From JAQVXR01 sp050945755 (GTDB taxonomy: Bacteria; Bacillota; Dehalobacteriia; Dehalobacteriales; Dehalobacteriaceae), in the NCBI GenBank assembly GCA_050945755.1, contig JBMNTN010000021.1, forward strand, positions 1-31,112: DNA of 31,112 nt, given 5' to 3'. Each line of letters starts with the position of its first letter. Within the stretch, counting starts at the first letter, position 1. Under the pieces are notes generated by a model. That model ran no database searches, was not told the DNA's origin, and saw nothing but the letters and a program-made list of their open reading frames with translations. Both the position numbers and the translations under genes were made by a program. Shown here in pieces: positions 7,603 through 15,427 of the stretch.

Positions 7603-7632
7603 TTGACAGTCAAAAACAACCCGTCGTAAAAT
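7603..7632 (+). promoter_or_regulatory. Promoter of the membrane metallophosphoesterase gene
   Basis: TTGACA, 18-bp spacer, TAAAAT, about 100 bp before the gene. The -35 is part of the palindrome TTTGACAGTCAAA (7602-7614), a possible repressor site. Confidence 0.5.
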
Positions 7633-7736
7633 AACCTTATATCTGAAAAATTGAAAAGACGGTATTCCGTTTCCCCACTATCGTCAAACTAGGAACCGTT
7701 GAAATCTAGCATTTTATTCTGAAGGGGGAAGCACAC

Positions 7737-9227
7737 TTGATTTACCTTAAAAAATGGGGCCGACAGGTAAAAAATCATTTCCTTTGGAAACACCTGGCTT
7801 TTACCCTTGTAATAATTGCCGGAACCCTGTTATTCCTACCTCTTGCTGGCCTCGGAAACTACCAAGTACACGACCTCTCCTTAAAACTCTTTGTAACCCC
7901 TTCGGTAGAGGGAAAAACGGTACTGGAGCTACCGCCCTTTGGCAGCCTTTCAGCCAAAACCCATGCCGGTCCTCTGGAGCTGCACGTACGCTTGGAAAGA
8001 ATTGGAACAGAGCTTGCTAAGAAGAATTTTAATCTTGCATCCGACCAACTACAATTGCTGTCGGTCGTGAAAAAGGAAATCCCGGATCAGCTAAAAAAAT
8101 TTTTTCTGTACCAATTAGCGGCAGGTGCCTTAGGCGCAGCTTTCGCTGTTTATTTTCTATGGCGTCCCAGCCTGAAAACCACCCTGAAATCCAGCCTTGG
8201 GGGAGCATTGCTGGTAGGGTTATTACTCCTGGTCGGTACAACGACTTATCAAACAGAGTCCTTTCGAGAACCGGAGTATAACGGGGTACTCGCCTTAGCT
8301 CCTAACATTGTTCAGCTGGCAAGTGAATCTTTACCTAAACTGAAAGAAATAGAAACCCACACGGAAGCTGTTATCAGTAATATCCAAACACTGGTTGCAA
8401 ATTCAAGCAGTTTACCGATGTTAGGAAACCCGTCAAAAAATAGTACTACCCGAAAAATTCTTCTTGTTAGCGACCTGCACTCCAATCCTTTGGGAAGCAA
8501 ATTAATCCAATCATTAGTTAATGACTTTTCCGTTGATTTTATTATTGACGCCGGGGACTTGACAGATTTTGGCTCCCCACTGGAAACAGAAATCGTCAAA
8601 GAAATTAGCAAGCTTGATGTACCATATATTTTTGCACCTGGGAATCATGATTCCCCCCAAATTAAAGAAACCTTAAATATTATTGATAATGTCGTCATTC
8701 TTGAGGGAGATATCATATCGGTAGCAGGTCTTAAAATCCTCGGGTTTTCTGACCCTCTCTCTTATTCATCTGATGTCACCGTGAAAAACCACTTGCTTTG
8801 GAAGGACATAATCATGAAGGAAGTTAAAACCTGCCAGGATAAAATTAATCAAGAAGCAACACCAGAAATTTTAGTGATTCACAACCCGGAAATTTCCCAA
8901 CAGTTAGCTGAAGATAACAATATACCCTTAATCGTGAATGGACATACCCACCGTCAGAAGCTGGAAACGGGTATTGGCAAAAGCCTGACGATTAACCCAG
9001 GCTCTACGGGAGCAGCTGGGTTGCGCGGCCTTTATTCGGAAAAAGGCACTCCCTATGCCGCTGTGCTACTTCATTTTGATCCCCAACAAGGTCCACTGAC
9101 AGCAGATTTTATTCAGTATGACCCCTTGTCCAAACGCTTTTCCTTGGAACGCCGTCTGTTGGAAAAAGAACAACCGGAAGAAGAAATAACTGAAGTATTT
9201 ACAGATCAAACAAATGCTGTCGAGTAA
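7737..9227 (+). CDS. Membrane-anchored metallophosphoesterase
   Basis: 496 aa. N-terminal membrane part: TM1 about residues 18-40, a polar segment (~41-120), TM2 ~121-143 and TM3 ~152-170; then a helical linker and a calcineurin-like phosphoesterase domain from about residue 238. Metal ligands are present: SDLH (D246, H248), AGDL (D274), GNHD (N303, H304), VIHNPE and NGHTHRQ, then NPGSTGAAG. With three TM segments and an N-terminus inside, the catalytic domain would lie outside the cytoplasmic membrane, suggesting an envelope substrate; topology is inferred from hydrophobicity only. Start is TTG with GAAGGGGG upstream. Similar large proteins are annotated only as metallophosphoesterases in clostridia. 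Monocistronic, with its own promoter and terminator. Confidence 0.8.
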   Translation: MIYLKKWGRQVKNHFLWKHLAFTLVIIAGTLLFLPLAGLGNYQVHDLSLKLFVTPSVEGKTVLELPPFGSLSAKTHAGPLELHVRLERIGTELAKKNFNLASDQLQLLSVVKKEIPDQLKKFFLYQLAAGALGAAFAVYFLWRPSLKTTLKSSLGGALLVGLLLLVGTTTYQTESFREPEYNGVLALAPNIVQLASESLPKLKEIETHTEAVISNIQTLVANSSSLPMLGNPSKNSTTRKILLVSDLHSNPLGSKLIQSLVNDFSVDFIIDAGDLTDFGSPLETEIVKEISKLDVPYIFAPGNHDSPQIKETLNIIDNVVILEGDIISVAGLKILGFSDPLSYSSDVTVKNHLLWKDIIMKEVKTCQDKINQEATPEILVIHNPEISQQLAEDNNIPLIVNGHTHRQKLETGIGKSLTINPGSTGAAGLRGLYSEKGTPYAAVLLHFDPQQGPLTADFIQYDPLSKRFSLERRLLEKEQPEEEITEVFTDQTNAVE

Positions 9228-9258
9228 AAAAGCAGGCCAAATCAACCAGCCTGCTTTT
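9228..9258 (+). terminator. Terminator of the metallophosphoesterase gene
   Basis: AAAAGCAGGC / GCCTGCTTTT inverted repeat starting directly after the stop codon and followed by ATATTATT. Confidence 0.9.
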
Positions 9259-9379
9259 ATATTATTAAATTGGGAAATAGTTTTTAAAAATGAAAATTTA
9301 TTCGAACTGCAGATGAAGTTTTTTTAATAATTGCAAAGGAAACAATCGCCGTTTGACAGCAAAAACTTGTATGGTAGGC

Positions 9380-9541
9380 TTAGTCAATCTTTTCAAAATG
9401 ATCTTTGTCGGCACCGCAATCCGGGCAAACCCAATTGTCCGGAAGTTCCTCAAAGTCAGTTCGCGCTTTGACTTGGCTTTCCGGGTCCCCCACTTCAGGA
9501 TCATAAACATAACCGCATACGGAACAGCCCCATTGCTCCAT
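9380..9541 (-). CDS. Rubredoxin
   Basis: 53-aa one-iron electron carrier, full family length. The two Fe-ligand knuckles CSVCGY and CPDCGA and the conserved YDPEVGDP and LPDNWVCP are all present. Acts in the cytoplasm as a low-potential single-electron carrier, in anaerobes often to oxygen- or peroxide-detoxifying enzymes. ATG at 9541 chosen because the mature family N-terminus begins there (MEQWGC); an AAAGGGA site lies about 10 bases upstream, and an in-frame TTG nine codons earlier lacks one. No partner reductase or rubrerythrin gene is adjacent. Confidence 0.95.
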   Translation of the reverse strand: MEQWGCSVCGYVYDPEVGDPESQVKARTDFEELPDNWVCPDCGADKDHFEKID

Positions 9542-9652
9542 TAAGAATTCATTCCCTTTCCTTGACAAAATTCTGCCATTTATTATTGGTTTTTTGAAAA
9601 TTTTTATACACGGTCATGCAATTTCCATACTTCCATTAGTATTTATTAAACA

Positions 9653-10528
9653 CTAGTAGGGTGACTTGGGATACCCCAGACGAAACTTTCCTTTGGTTTC
9701 AATCCCCCCTACCCCATTTACCCCTGTAATCGTGTTGCCGACAACATCGGATATGGCTAACACTTCTTTGCAGGAAGTATAAGCAATCTTTTCTACAATA
9801 AACACCGGGTCAAAAATATGAATAAATATTCTTCGGGGTGAGCTGGCAAAGTTTGCGCCTGCTGCTAATAGCTCTTCATAGTGGGATTGACATGCTCCTG
9901 CAAAAATTACTAAATCATCCCGACCAGGAATGTATTTTCTGGCGGCCCTAATAGCGGCAACAAAATAACGTGAATTTCGGTAGCTGTCAATATTTTTGAA
10001 GTCCTCGGCTCCTTTTAACAAACCATCATGACCTGTAATCACTAAAATGTCCGGCTGATGCTTTTCTAAATAATAAGGAATTGCCGTAGGATGATCTTTT
10101 TCGGGAATGCTGAAGCCCTGGCAAGGAATTTTTAATTTCTTGTACGCTACTAAACATTTTGTCAGATATTCCTCATCACCATCAATATGAAGTACATTTC
10201 CAGGGACATCAAAAAACTCCTCTTCCTCACGGGCCATTAATAATCCCGTACGCCAGTAGCCTTTGCCTCGATTTATTTTTCTTTTTTTCAAAATATCCTT
10301 TATTCTATAATCACTTTGTTCCACGCATGCTCCTTTAACCCGTTGATAATTTTGGACAATTACCGGTTCTAAGTCGTCAATTGAGGCATCCGCTACCAAT
10401 CTCACTTCAACCCCTTTCAGGATGGCGACCGGCCGCCCTTCATTATCTGTAACAAAAGCACTTATCCTAAACACAACATCGCTGCCATAAGATTTTCGCG
10501 TCACGAGATCACCTGGTTGAATCGCCAT
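9653..10528 (-). CDS. yabG: Sporulation-specific protease YabG
   Basis: 291 aa, the normal length. YabG is a mother-cell cysteine-type protease that trims spore coat proteins and, in clostridia, processes proteins such as pre-SleC/CspBA. Family features: N-terminal MAIQPGDLVTRKSYG, central HIDGDEEYL, ILVITGHDG with the likely active-site histidine, VIFAGACQSHYEELL with the likely cysteine, and C-terminal GVGGIETKGKFRLG. ATG at 10528 is chosen over one two codons upstream because AAGGGG is then at proper distance. It has a sigma-K-like promoter, as expected for this gene. In B. subtilis yabG follows ksgA; here five other genes lie between them. Confidence 0.95.
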   Translation of the reverse strand: MAIQPGDLVTRKSYGSDVVFRISAFVTDNEGRPVAILKGVEVRLVADASIDDLEPVIVQNYQRVKGACVEQSDYRIKDILKKRKINRGKGYWRTGLLMAREEEEFFDVPGNVLHIDGDEEYLTKCLVAYKKLKIPCQGFSIPEKDHPTAIPYYLEKHQPDILVITGHDGLLKGAEDFKNIDSYRNSRYFVAAIRAARKYIPGRDDLVIFAGACQSHYEELLAAGANFASSPRRIFIHIFDPVFIVEKIAYTSCKEVLAISDVVGNTITGVNGVGGIETKGKFRLGYPKSPY

Positions 10529-10552
10529 ACCCATTCCCCTTTCTAACCCCTT

Positions 10553-10581
10553 TATTTTATGAACGAAACAGCTAATTAGTG
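10553..10581 (-). promoter_or_regulatory. Sigma-K-like promoter of yabG
   Basis: Minus strand: CACT, 16-bp spacer, CATAAAATA; -10 matches the sigma-K consensus CATAnnnTA fully and the -35 has the core AC. About 25 bp upstream of the yabG start. Confidence 0.6.
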
Positions 10582-10594
10582 TTAACCGGTTTAG

Positions 10595-10623
10595 TACCAC
10601 TAGCCCACTCTGTCCATATAATA
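10595..10623 (+). promoter_or_regulatory. Sigma-K-like promoter of the glycosyltransferase gene
   Basis: Plus strand: TACC, 16-bp spacer, CATATAATA. The -10 is a full match to CATAnnnTA; -35 core AC and following C match. It is divergent from the yabG promoter across 13 bp. Confidence 0.5.
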
Positions 10624-10647
10624 TCAATGAACAATGGGGGGGAAAAC

Positions 10648-11469
10648 ATGCTGGCAGCTGTTATTCCGGCCTGCAATGAAGAGTCTGGGATCGCCCAGGT
10701 AATTAGGGGCCTTTTAAAATTACCATTTGACTTAATAATCCCGGTTATTAACGGCTCTGAGGATCAAACCTTTAAGGCTTGTTTTGCCGTTCCTTCCTCA
10801 AGGATTCATGTCTTATTATTTAAGGAACGGTTAGGTATTGACGTCCCACGAGCAGTAGGTGCCAATTTTGCTTACCAGGCAGGGGCAAGAGGTATTATTT
10901 TTGTGGATGGTGATATGACCGGAAACCTATATCAACCAATAAAACAACTTATTATTGTTTTAAACTCCGGAGTAGACTGTGCTCTCGTAAATTGTTACCC
11001 ATTAATGGAGCGGCACCATTCTCTAACAAAAAAAGTCCTTGGATATCGAGAAATTTTAAACCGAAAAATGGGTTTGTTTCATAAGTTAGGCTTGGCAACC
11101 CCTGCTCACGGCCCCCACGGAGTATCGAAGAACCTTTTAGGAGAGCTTCCGATTGAAGAACTGTCAATCCCGCCCGTAGAAATGGCACTGGCCCAAAAAA
11201 CCGGGTTGCGGATTGAGGTTGCCGCTACAATTGCTCACCGAGAGCTTGGCTCCTTGGACCGCTTGTCATATTATACTTCTATGATGGCTCAAACGATCAT
11301 TGGCGACTGTATTGAAGCACTGTGCGTATTAACCGGAATAACCAGACACCGTTCAGATATGGGTATCACTTATTGGGGTTTTCATCCCCAGCGCCGCTTT
11401 GATCTATTAAAAAAGTTTTGCCATGGTCAACTAACAGGGGAATTAAACATGTTTTCCTCATGGGGTTAG
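10648..11469 (+). CDS. Family 2-like glycosyltransferase
   Basis: 273-aa GT-A-fold enzyme. N-terminal AAVIPACNEESGIAQVI is the nucleotide-sugar binding strand and loop, and IIFVDGDMTG supplies the DxD-like metal site (D87, D89). No membrane segments are evident, so a cytoplasmic or peripheral location is likely. Donor and acceptor cannot be told from sequence. The ATG at 10648 is preceded by GGGGGGGAAAAC. It diverges from yabG with facing sigma-K-like promoters, so a role in late spore-envelope glycan synthesis (coat or exosporium) is a reasonable inference. No terminator is visible before the following hydrolase gene, 145 bp away. Confidence 0.8.
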   Translation: MLAAVIPACNEESGIAQVIRGLLKLPFDLIIPVINGSEDQTFKACFAVPSSRIHVLLFKERLGIDVPRAVGANFAYQAGARGIIFVDGDMTGNLYQPIKQLIIVLNSGVDCALVNCYPLMERHHSLTKKVLGYREILNRKMGLFHKLGLATPAHGPHGVSKNLLGELPIEELSIPPVEMALAQKTGLRIEVAATIAHRELGSLDRLSYYTSMMAQTIIGDCIEALCVLTGITRHRSDMGITYWGFHPQRRFDLLKKFCHGQLTGELNMFSSWG

Positions 11470-11614
11470 GCCAAAGGAGTTATCACCATATTTTGGACAT
11501 AATGGTACCAGACACCTAATGAAATCAAACCTTGGTTACCAGTATAATATTTATGCCCGCCTTTTTCCATGAAAGACCCGCTCGGCCGATTAATGAAGAG
11601 GAGGTCATTATTGA

Positions 11615-12535
11615 ATGCAGTATAAGAGAAAAATGGTAGTATCATTGCTTGTCGGTTTGTTTTTGTTTTTAGGATCAGGACAAGCCTTGGCTGAACAGTA
11701 CATAGTTCAACCTGGTGATACTCTATACTTAATTAGCCGCAATTTTAAGACCAGCGTCAACAGCATCATGAGTAGCAATGGGTTAACTTCAACAAATATC
11801 TACCCGGGACAAGCTCTATATGTTCCTGCTCCAAGCGGTAAGTATAAAGTCAAGTCCGGTGATAGCCTTTATACTATCAGCCGTTTATTTAGTACCTCAG
11901 TTAATAATATTAAAAGTATGAATGGTTTAAAATCAGCAAACATTTATCCGGGACAAGTTTTAAACGTCCCCCTCTATACAGTAAAACACGGAGACACTTT
12001 ATACCTGCTGTCTCAAAAATTCGGTTTATCCGTCGCCTCAATTAAATCTCTTAATGGTTTAACCGGTAATACCATCTACCCATGGCAAAAACTGTTGATT
12101 AACAGTGGCAGCGGGGCCACTGCAACAACCGGGGCACATACTGCATCTGTTACTGCTTCTCGGAGCGGAAGTAGTTATTCCAGAAGTGAAGTTTTGCTTT
12201 TAGCCAGACTAATTAACGGTGAATCCCGGGGGGAACCTTATGAAGGTCAGGTAGCAGTAGGAGCTGTGGTGTTAAACAGGGTAAAGAGTCCTTTGTTTCC
12301 CAACACCATTTCCGGAGTAGTGTACCAGAGAAATGAATTTTCGGTTGTTAACGACGGCCAAATAAACTTGACTCCCAGTACAACCGCAATTAAAGCCGCC
12401 GAGAATGCCATGAGCGGTTGGGACCCCTCAAACGGTGCCCTATATTATTGGAATCCGGTTAAATCTCCCAACAATAGATTCTTAAACTCGCGGCCAATTG
12501 TTGCCCGGATTGGCAATCATGTTTTCGCCAAATAG
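11615..12535 (+). CDS. LysM / SleB-type cell-wall hydrolase
   Basis: 306 aa with a Sec signal peptide (MQYKRKMVVSLLVGLF.., cleaved after about residue 26 at ALA), three LysM peptidoglycan-binding repeats (about 28-71, 75-117, 117-159, each with QPGDTLY/KSGDSLY/KHGDTLY), a Ser/Thr-rich linker, and a C-terminal Hydrolase_2 (SleB/CwlJ) domain from about residue 190. The catalytic glutamate is expected in LINGESRGEPYEGQVAVG, and ALYYWNP is family-typical. Likely a spore-cortex-lytic or vegetative muramidase-like enzyme acting outside the membrane. SleB proper has a different N-terminal binding domain, so I leave the symbol blank. GAGGAGG lies about 10 bases before the ATG; a TATAAT at 11543-11548 may be the -10. 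Confidence 0.9.
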   Translation: MQYKRKMVVSLLVGLFLFLGSGQALAEQYIVQPGDTLYLISRNFKTSVNSIMSSNGLTSTNIYPGQALYVPAPSGKYKVKSGDSLYTISRLFSTSVNNIKSMNGLKSANIYPGQVLNVPLYTVKHGDTLYLLSQKFGLSVASIKSLNGLTGNTIYPWQKLLINSGSGATATTGAHTASVTASRSGSSYSRSEVLLLARLINGESRGEPYEGQVAVGAVVLNRVKSPLFPNTISGVVYQRNEFSVVNDGQINLTPSTTAIKAAENAMSGWDPSNGALYYWNPVKSPNNRFLNSRPIVARIGNHVFAK

Positions 12536-12539
12536 TTTT

Positions 12540-12720
12540 ATAAATATAAAATGACTCTATTAGAAAAATGAAATACGAACTAAACGGTCAGAAAGTATCC
12601 AATATTTTTTATGCAAACGGCTTCATTACTGAAAACAGGCGGGAAATTTTTGATAAAAAGTAAAGGATATTGATAATTGGTACGTATTAAAAATAGTTTT
12701 TTATATTAGCAATACTCTTA
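12540..12720. other. Non-coding gap after the LysM hydrolase
   Basis: AT-rich stretch between the hydrolase stop and its probable terminator. I see no frame with a ribosome site and no strong hairpin; it would be a long 3' UTR. Confidence 0.4.
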
Positions 12721-12721
12721 A

Positions 12722-12748
12722 GGTGCCAAACTTGGCACCCTTTATTTT
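12722..12748 (+). terminator. Terminator
   Basis: GGTGCC-AAACTT-GGCACC hairpin (12722-12739) followed by CTTTATTTTT. Ends transcription from the LysM hydrolase gene, 187 nt past its stop, before the NiCo riboswitch promoter. Confidence 0.8.
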
Positions 12749-12816
12749 TCCCTTAGTGGCTAATTGTTCTTGGAGGTTCCCTTCACTTAATTGCATGGAG
12801 GTAAATGGCGTTTAAC

Positions 12817-12846
12817 TTGACATTCTTTTTTGTATTTTGTTAGAAT
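12817..12846 (+). promoter_or_regulatory. Promoter of the NiCo riboswitch transcript
   Basis: Consensus TTGACA, 18-bp spacer, TAGAAT, with the start expected near 12853 at the 5' edge of the aptamer. Confidence 0.75.
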
Positions 12847-12852
12847 ACAATA

Positions 12853-12948
12853 AATTAACTGAATCGGGCAATCGTGCCGGGCCTTTTACGGGCAGCAGGG
12901 TGTAAACACCTGCGGGACTATAAAAAAGAAGTCTCCGGGCGTTTTTTT
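12853..12948 (+). ncRNA. NiCo (czcD) riboswitch with expression platform
   Basis: Family-typical conserved blocks are present in order: ACTGAATCGGGCAATCGTGC, GGGCAGCAGGGTGT and CACCTGCGGGACT. The last, CGGGACT (12913-12919), can pair with AGTC(T)CCG (12930-12937) to make a terminator followed by seven T (12942-12948). Metal binding would hold CGGGAC in the aptamer and allow readthrough, an ON switch. The class was described as sensing Ni/Co and later reported to respond to Fe(II). It sits directly before a cation-efflux gene, its usual partner. Confidence 0.88.
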
Positions 12949-12982
12949 ATATCCGGGGAGATCTTGCAGGGAGGATAAATAA

Positions 12983-13900
12983 ATGGATATCAGAGTAAAG
13001 GCCGCACAAGTATCTGTCCTTAGTAACAGTATCTTAGTAATTTTAAAACTTTTCGTTGGTATTTTGATGGGTTCGGTAAGTGTCCTTTCAGAAGCAATTC
13101 ATTCCGGCCTTGACTTGATTGCGGCATTAATTGCTTTTTTCTCAGTGAAACGGGCTACCCAGCCGGCTGATGAACAGCACCAGTTTGGGCATGGAAAAAT
13201 CGAAAATGTTTCCGGGGTAATTGAGGCTCTACTAATTCTCGTAGCTGCTGTGTGGATCATCATAGAGGCTTATAAAAGAATTGTTCAAGGAGTTGCGATA
13301 GAATCAATTCATCTCGGGATTCTGGTGATGGCATTTGCCTCCCTTGTCAACTTTTTTGTTGCCCGATATCTCTTCAGGGTTGCCAAAAAGACTGATTCAA
13401 TTGCCTTAAAAGCCGATGCTATGCACCTTTCCACTGATGTTATTACCTCTATCGGCATCATGGCAGGACTAATTTTCATTAAAATAACGGGCATTCAAAT
13501 GCTGGATCCTCTTTTTGCCATCGCAGTTGCCATATTAATTATGAAAGCCTCTTACGACTTAACAAAAGAAGCTTTTTCCCCATTACTTGATGCCAAACTG
13601 CCGGATGAAGAGGAAGAGGCTATTGTAAATATCATAAAAACTTACAGCGACAGCTTTATCGAATTTCATAATCTTCGCTCACGCAAATCCGGCTCTGAGC
13701 GTCATATAGACCTACATCTGGTGGTTCCTCACAGCAAGCCGGTTCAGGAAGTACATGGATTATGTGATCACATTGAAGATAAAATTAGCGATCTTTTCCC
13801 TTCTTCTCATGTTTTAATTCATATTGAACCCTGTAATAAAGAATGCACCAATTGCAGTTCCCATGACAACTGTACTGAGAATCCAAACAAAGATTTTTAG
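12983..13900 (+). CDS. Cation diffusion facilitator (CzcD/FieF-like efflux)
   Basis: 305-aa proton-coupled divalent-metal exporter of the cytoplasmic membrane, six TM segments (about residues 10-190) and a C-terminal cytoplasmic domain. The transport-site pairs are HSGLD in TM2 and HLSTD in TM5, i.e. HxxxD in both; YiiP has DxxxD in TM2, so metal preference may differ from Zn. The C-terminal domain ends in a cysteine-rich tail (CNKECTNCSSHDNC), an unusual possible metal sensor or buffer. GGGAGG precedes the ATG at good distance. Expression is under the NiCo riboswitch, so substrates are likely Fe(II), Co or Ni. Substrate is inferred from the riboswitch and not shown by the protein. Confidence 0.92.
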   Translation: MDIRVKAAQVSVLSNSILVILKLFVGILMGSVSVLSEAIHSGLDLIAALIAFFSVKRATQPADEQHQFGHGKIENVSGVIEALLILVAAVWIIIEAYKRIVQGVAIESIHLGILVMAFASLVNFFVARYLFRVAKKTDSIALKADAMHLSTDVITSIGIMAGLIFIKITGIQMLDPLFAIAVAILIMKASYDLTKEAFSPLLDAKLPDEEEEAIVNIIKTYSDSFIEFHNLRSRKSGSERHIDLHLVVPHSKPVQEVHGLCDHIEDKISDLFPSSHVLIHIEPCNKECTNCSSHDNCTENPNKDF

Positions 13901-13939
13901 TGTGGTTTTACCGAAGTCTCATTAACGGGACCAAGGCCA

Positions 13940-14410
13940 TTATTTTGTATACTTATCGGCCACTTTGGAAGCTCCGCTGGAATCCGGCTTAATATGAGCG
14001 TCAAAACCACTTCCTACAACCATCCCAATGATTTCTTTGATGAATTCTTTGGTCTCACCTTTACTTCCTACATCAAGATGAATCTCTACGTTTAATTCCT
14101 CATAACCTTTTTCCGCTAAAGAGGTTACTACTTTACTCGCCAGCTCCAGACTTAACGCCGTCTCATAAAAAATACGCTGGCGCAGGCTGGTAATCTTTCT
14201 CTGCTTTTTTTTGGTAATATAATACCTGGCACCTTTCCCCACCCGGTGAATAACTACGGCACTGGCAAAACAGGTTTCATTGCGCATCTGGGAATCGGAA
14301 CCAATTATCACCCTAAAGTTATCCTCCGGGGCTTCGTGGATAAAATGCACTATATCATCCATCATGGTCGAAAAATTCATCCGCCCTTTTGTGGGACTGG
14401 TAAACATCAA
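13940..14410 (-). CDS. YkuK-family RNase H-like protein
   Basis: 156-aa protein of the DUF458/YkuK family, distantly related to RNase H folds. Seen: MNFSTMMDDIVHFI, VIIGSDSQ with a putative acidic active-site residue, LSLELASKVV, and VEIHLDVGSKGETKEFI. Function is not established. The TTG start is 9 bases from GGAGGGG, which straddles the rsmA stop; the ATG one codon later is an alternative. Six bases separate it from rsmA, so it is the last gene of the rsmA transcript and convergent with the cation-efflux gene. In B. subtilis the homologue is elsewhere on the chromosome. Confidence 0.85.
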   Translation of the reverse strand: MMFTSPTKGRMNFSTMMDDIVHFIHEAPEDNFRVIIGSDSQMRNETCFASAVVIHRVGKGARYYITKKKQRKITSLRQRIFYETALSLELASKVVTSLAEKGYEELNVEIHLDVGSKGETKEFIKEIIGMVVGSGFDAHIKPDSSGASKVADKYTK

Positions 14411-14416
14411 AATGCA

Positions 14417-15289
14417 TCACCCCTCCGCTGATAATAGATTAGCAACCCGCGCAAATTCCTCAATACTTAGTGTTTCTCCTCTTCGCTGGGGATCTATTTC
14501 ACATGCCCTAAGAATTCTCGACCATTTGTCCTTTGAGCCCAGGCCGGCATTGCTTAAAGCATTGACCATCGTCTTCCTCCTCTGGGAAAATGCGGCCTTT
14601 ACCAATGCAAAAAACTTTTTCTCATCCTGGACTTTTACGGCCGGCTGATCTCGCTTTTCCAGTTTTACCACCGCAGACTCCACTTCAGGGCGGGGGAAAA
14701 AAACCGTGTTAGGAACTTGGGTAATTATCTTTGCGCGGCAGTAGTACTGAATTCCAATGGACAAGGCTCCATAATCCTTTGTGCCAGGTAATGCCTGCAT
14801 GCGCCGGGCAACTTCTTTTTGTACCATTAAAACCATTGTTGAAAAATTGAAATGTTCCTCCAGTACTCGCATGACTAAGGGGGTAGAAATATAATAAGGA
14901 AGATTGGCCACAATTTTATACCCGGGAGCAAACTGTTCCCGAGCCGGTATCTTATTTGTTACATATTCAAAATCAACTTTTAAAGCATCACCATGAATAA
15001 CCGTAAGATTAGTCTCCTGGCAAAAATTTTCCTGAAGGGTTTTCACCAGTGCTTGGTCAATTTCCAGAGCAATCACGTACCCGGCCGCTTCAACCAGAGC
15101 TTGGGTTAACCCCCCGATTCCCGGTCCAATTTCTACGACTACTTGTTCCTTATCCAGTTCAGCTGCGGCAATAATTTTATCAATAAACTTCCTTTCAATG
15201 AGAAAATTCTGCCCCAAGGTTTTCCTTACTTTAATACCATACTTTTTTAACATCCCTCTGGTTACACCGGGTGTTGCTATCCTGTCCAT
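14417..15289 (-). CDS. rsmA: 16S rRNA (adenine1518/1519-N6) dimethyltransferase
   Basis: KsgA/RsmA dimethylates two adjacent adenines in helix 45 of 16S rRNA and acts as a late check in 30S assembly. 290 aa; N-terminal KTLGQNFL, SAM motif I VVEIGPGIGGLTQAL, motif II VIALEID, the catalytic motif IVANLPYYISTPL and C-terminal FFPRPEVESAVV and AFSQRRKTMVNAL are all there. ATG with GGGGGA upstream. In B. subtilis rnmV (RNase M5) lies between yabE and ksgA; here the 138-bp gap upstream has a terminator and no gene. Confidence 0.97.
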   Translation of the reverse strand: MDRIATPGVTRGMLKKYGIKVRKTLGQNFLIERKFIDKIIAAAELDKEQVVVEIGPGIGGLTQALVEAAGYVIALEIDQALVKTLQENFCQETNLTVIHGDALKVDFEYVTNKIPAREQFAPGYKIVANLPYYISTPLVMRVLEEHFNFSTMVLMVQKEVARRMQALPGTKDYGALSIGIQYYCRAKIITQVPNTVFFPRPEVESAVVKLEKRDQPAVKVQDEKKFFALVKAAFSQRRKTMVNALSNAGLGSKDKWSRILRACEIDPQRRGETLSIEEFARVANLLSAEG

Positions 15290-15380
15290 ACTCGTCCCCC
15301 ATAATCATCCATAATACAGTAAAAAGCTTTTCCATAGTAGGATGCCTAATATTGTTTTAAATTAGACAAAACAATGGAAA

Positions 15381-15407
15381 ACCCTTGAAAACAGTTGTTT
15401 CAAGGGT
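15381..15407 (-). terminator. Terminator of the yabE-like gene
   Basis: ACCCTTGAAA / TTTCAAGGGT stem with a 7-nt loop, 20 bases past the stop on the minus strand, followed by TTTTCC. The T-run is short, so some readthrough into rsmA is possible. Confidence 0.7.
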
Positions 15408-15427
15408 CACCTCTCAATAAAAAATTA

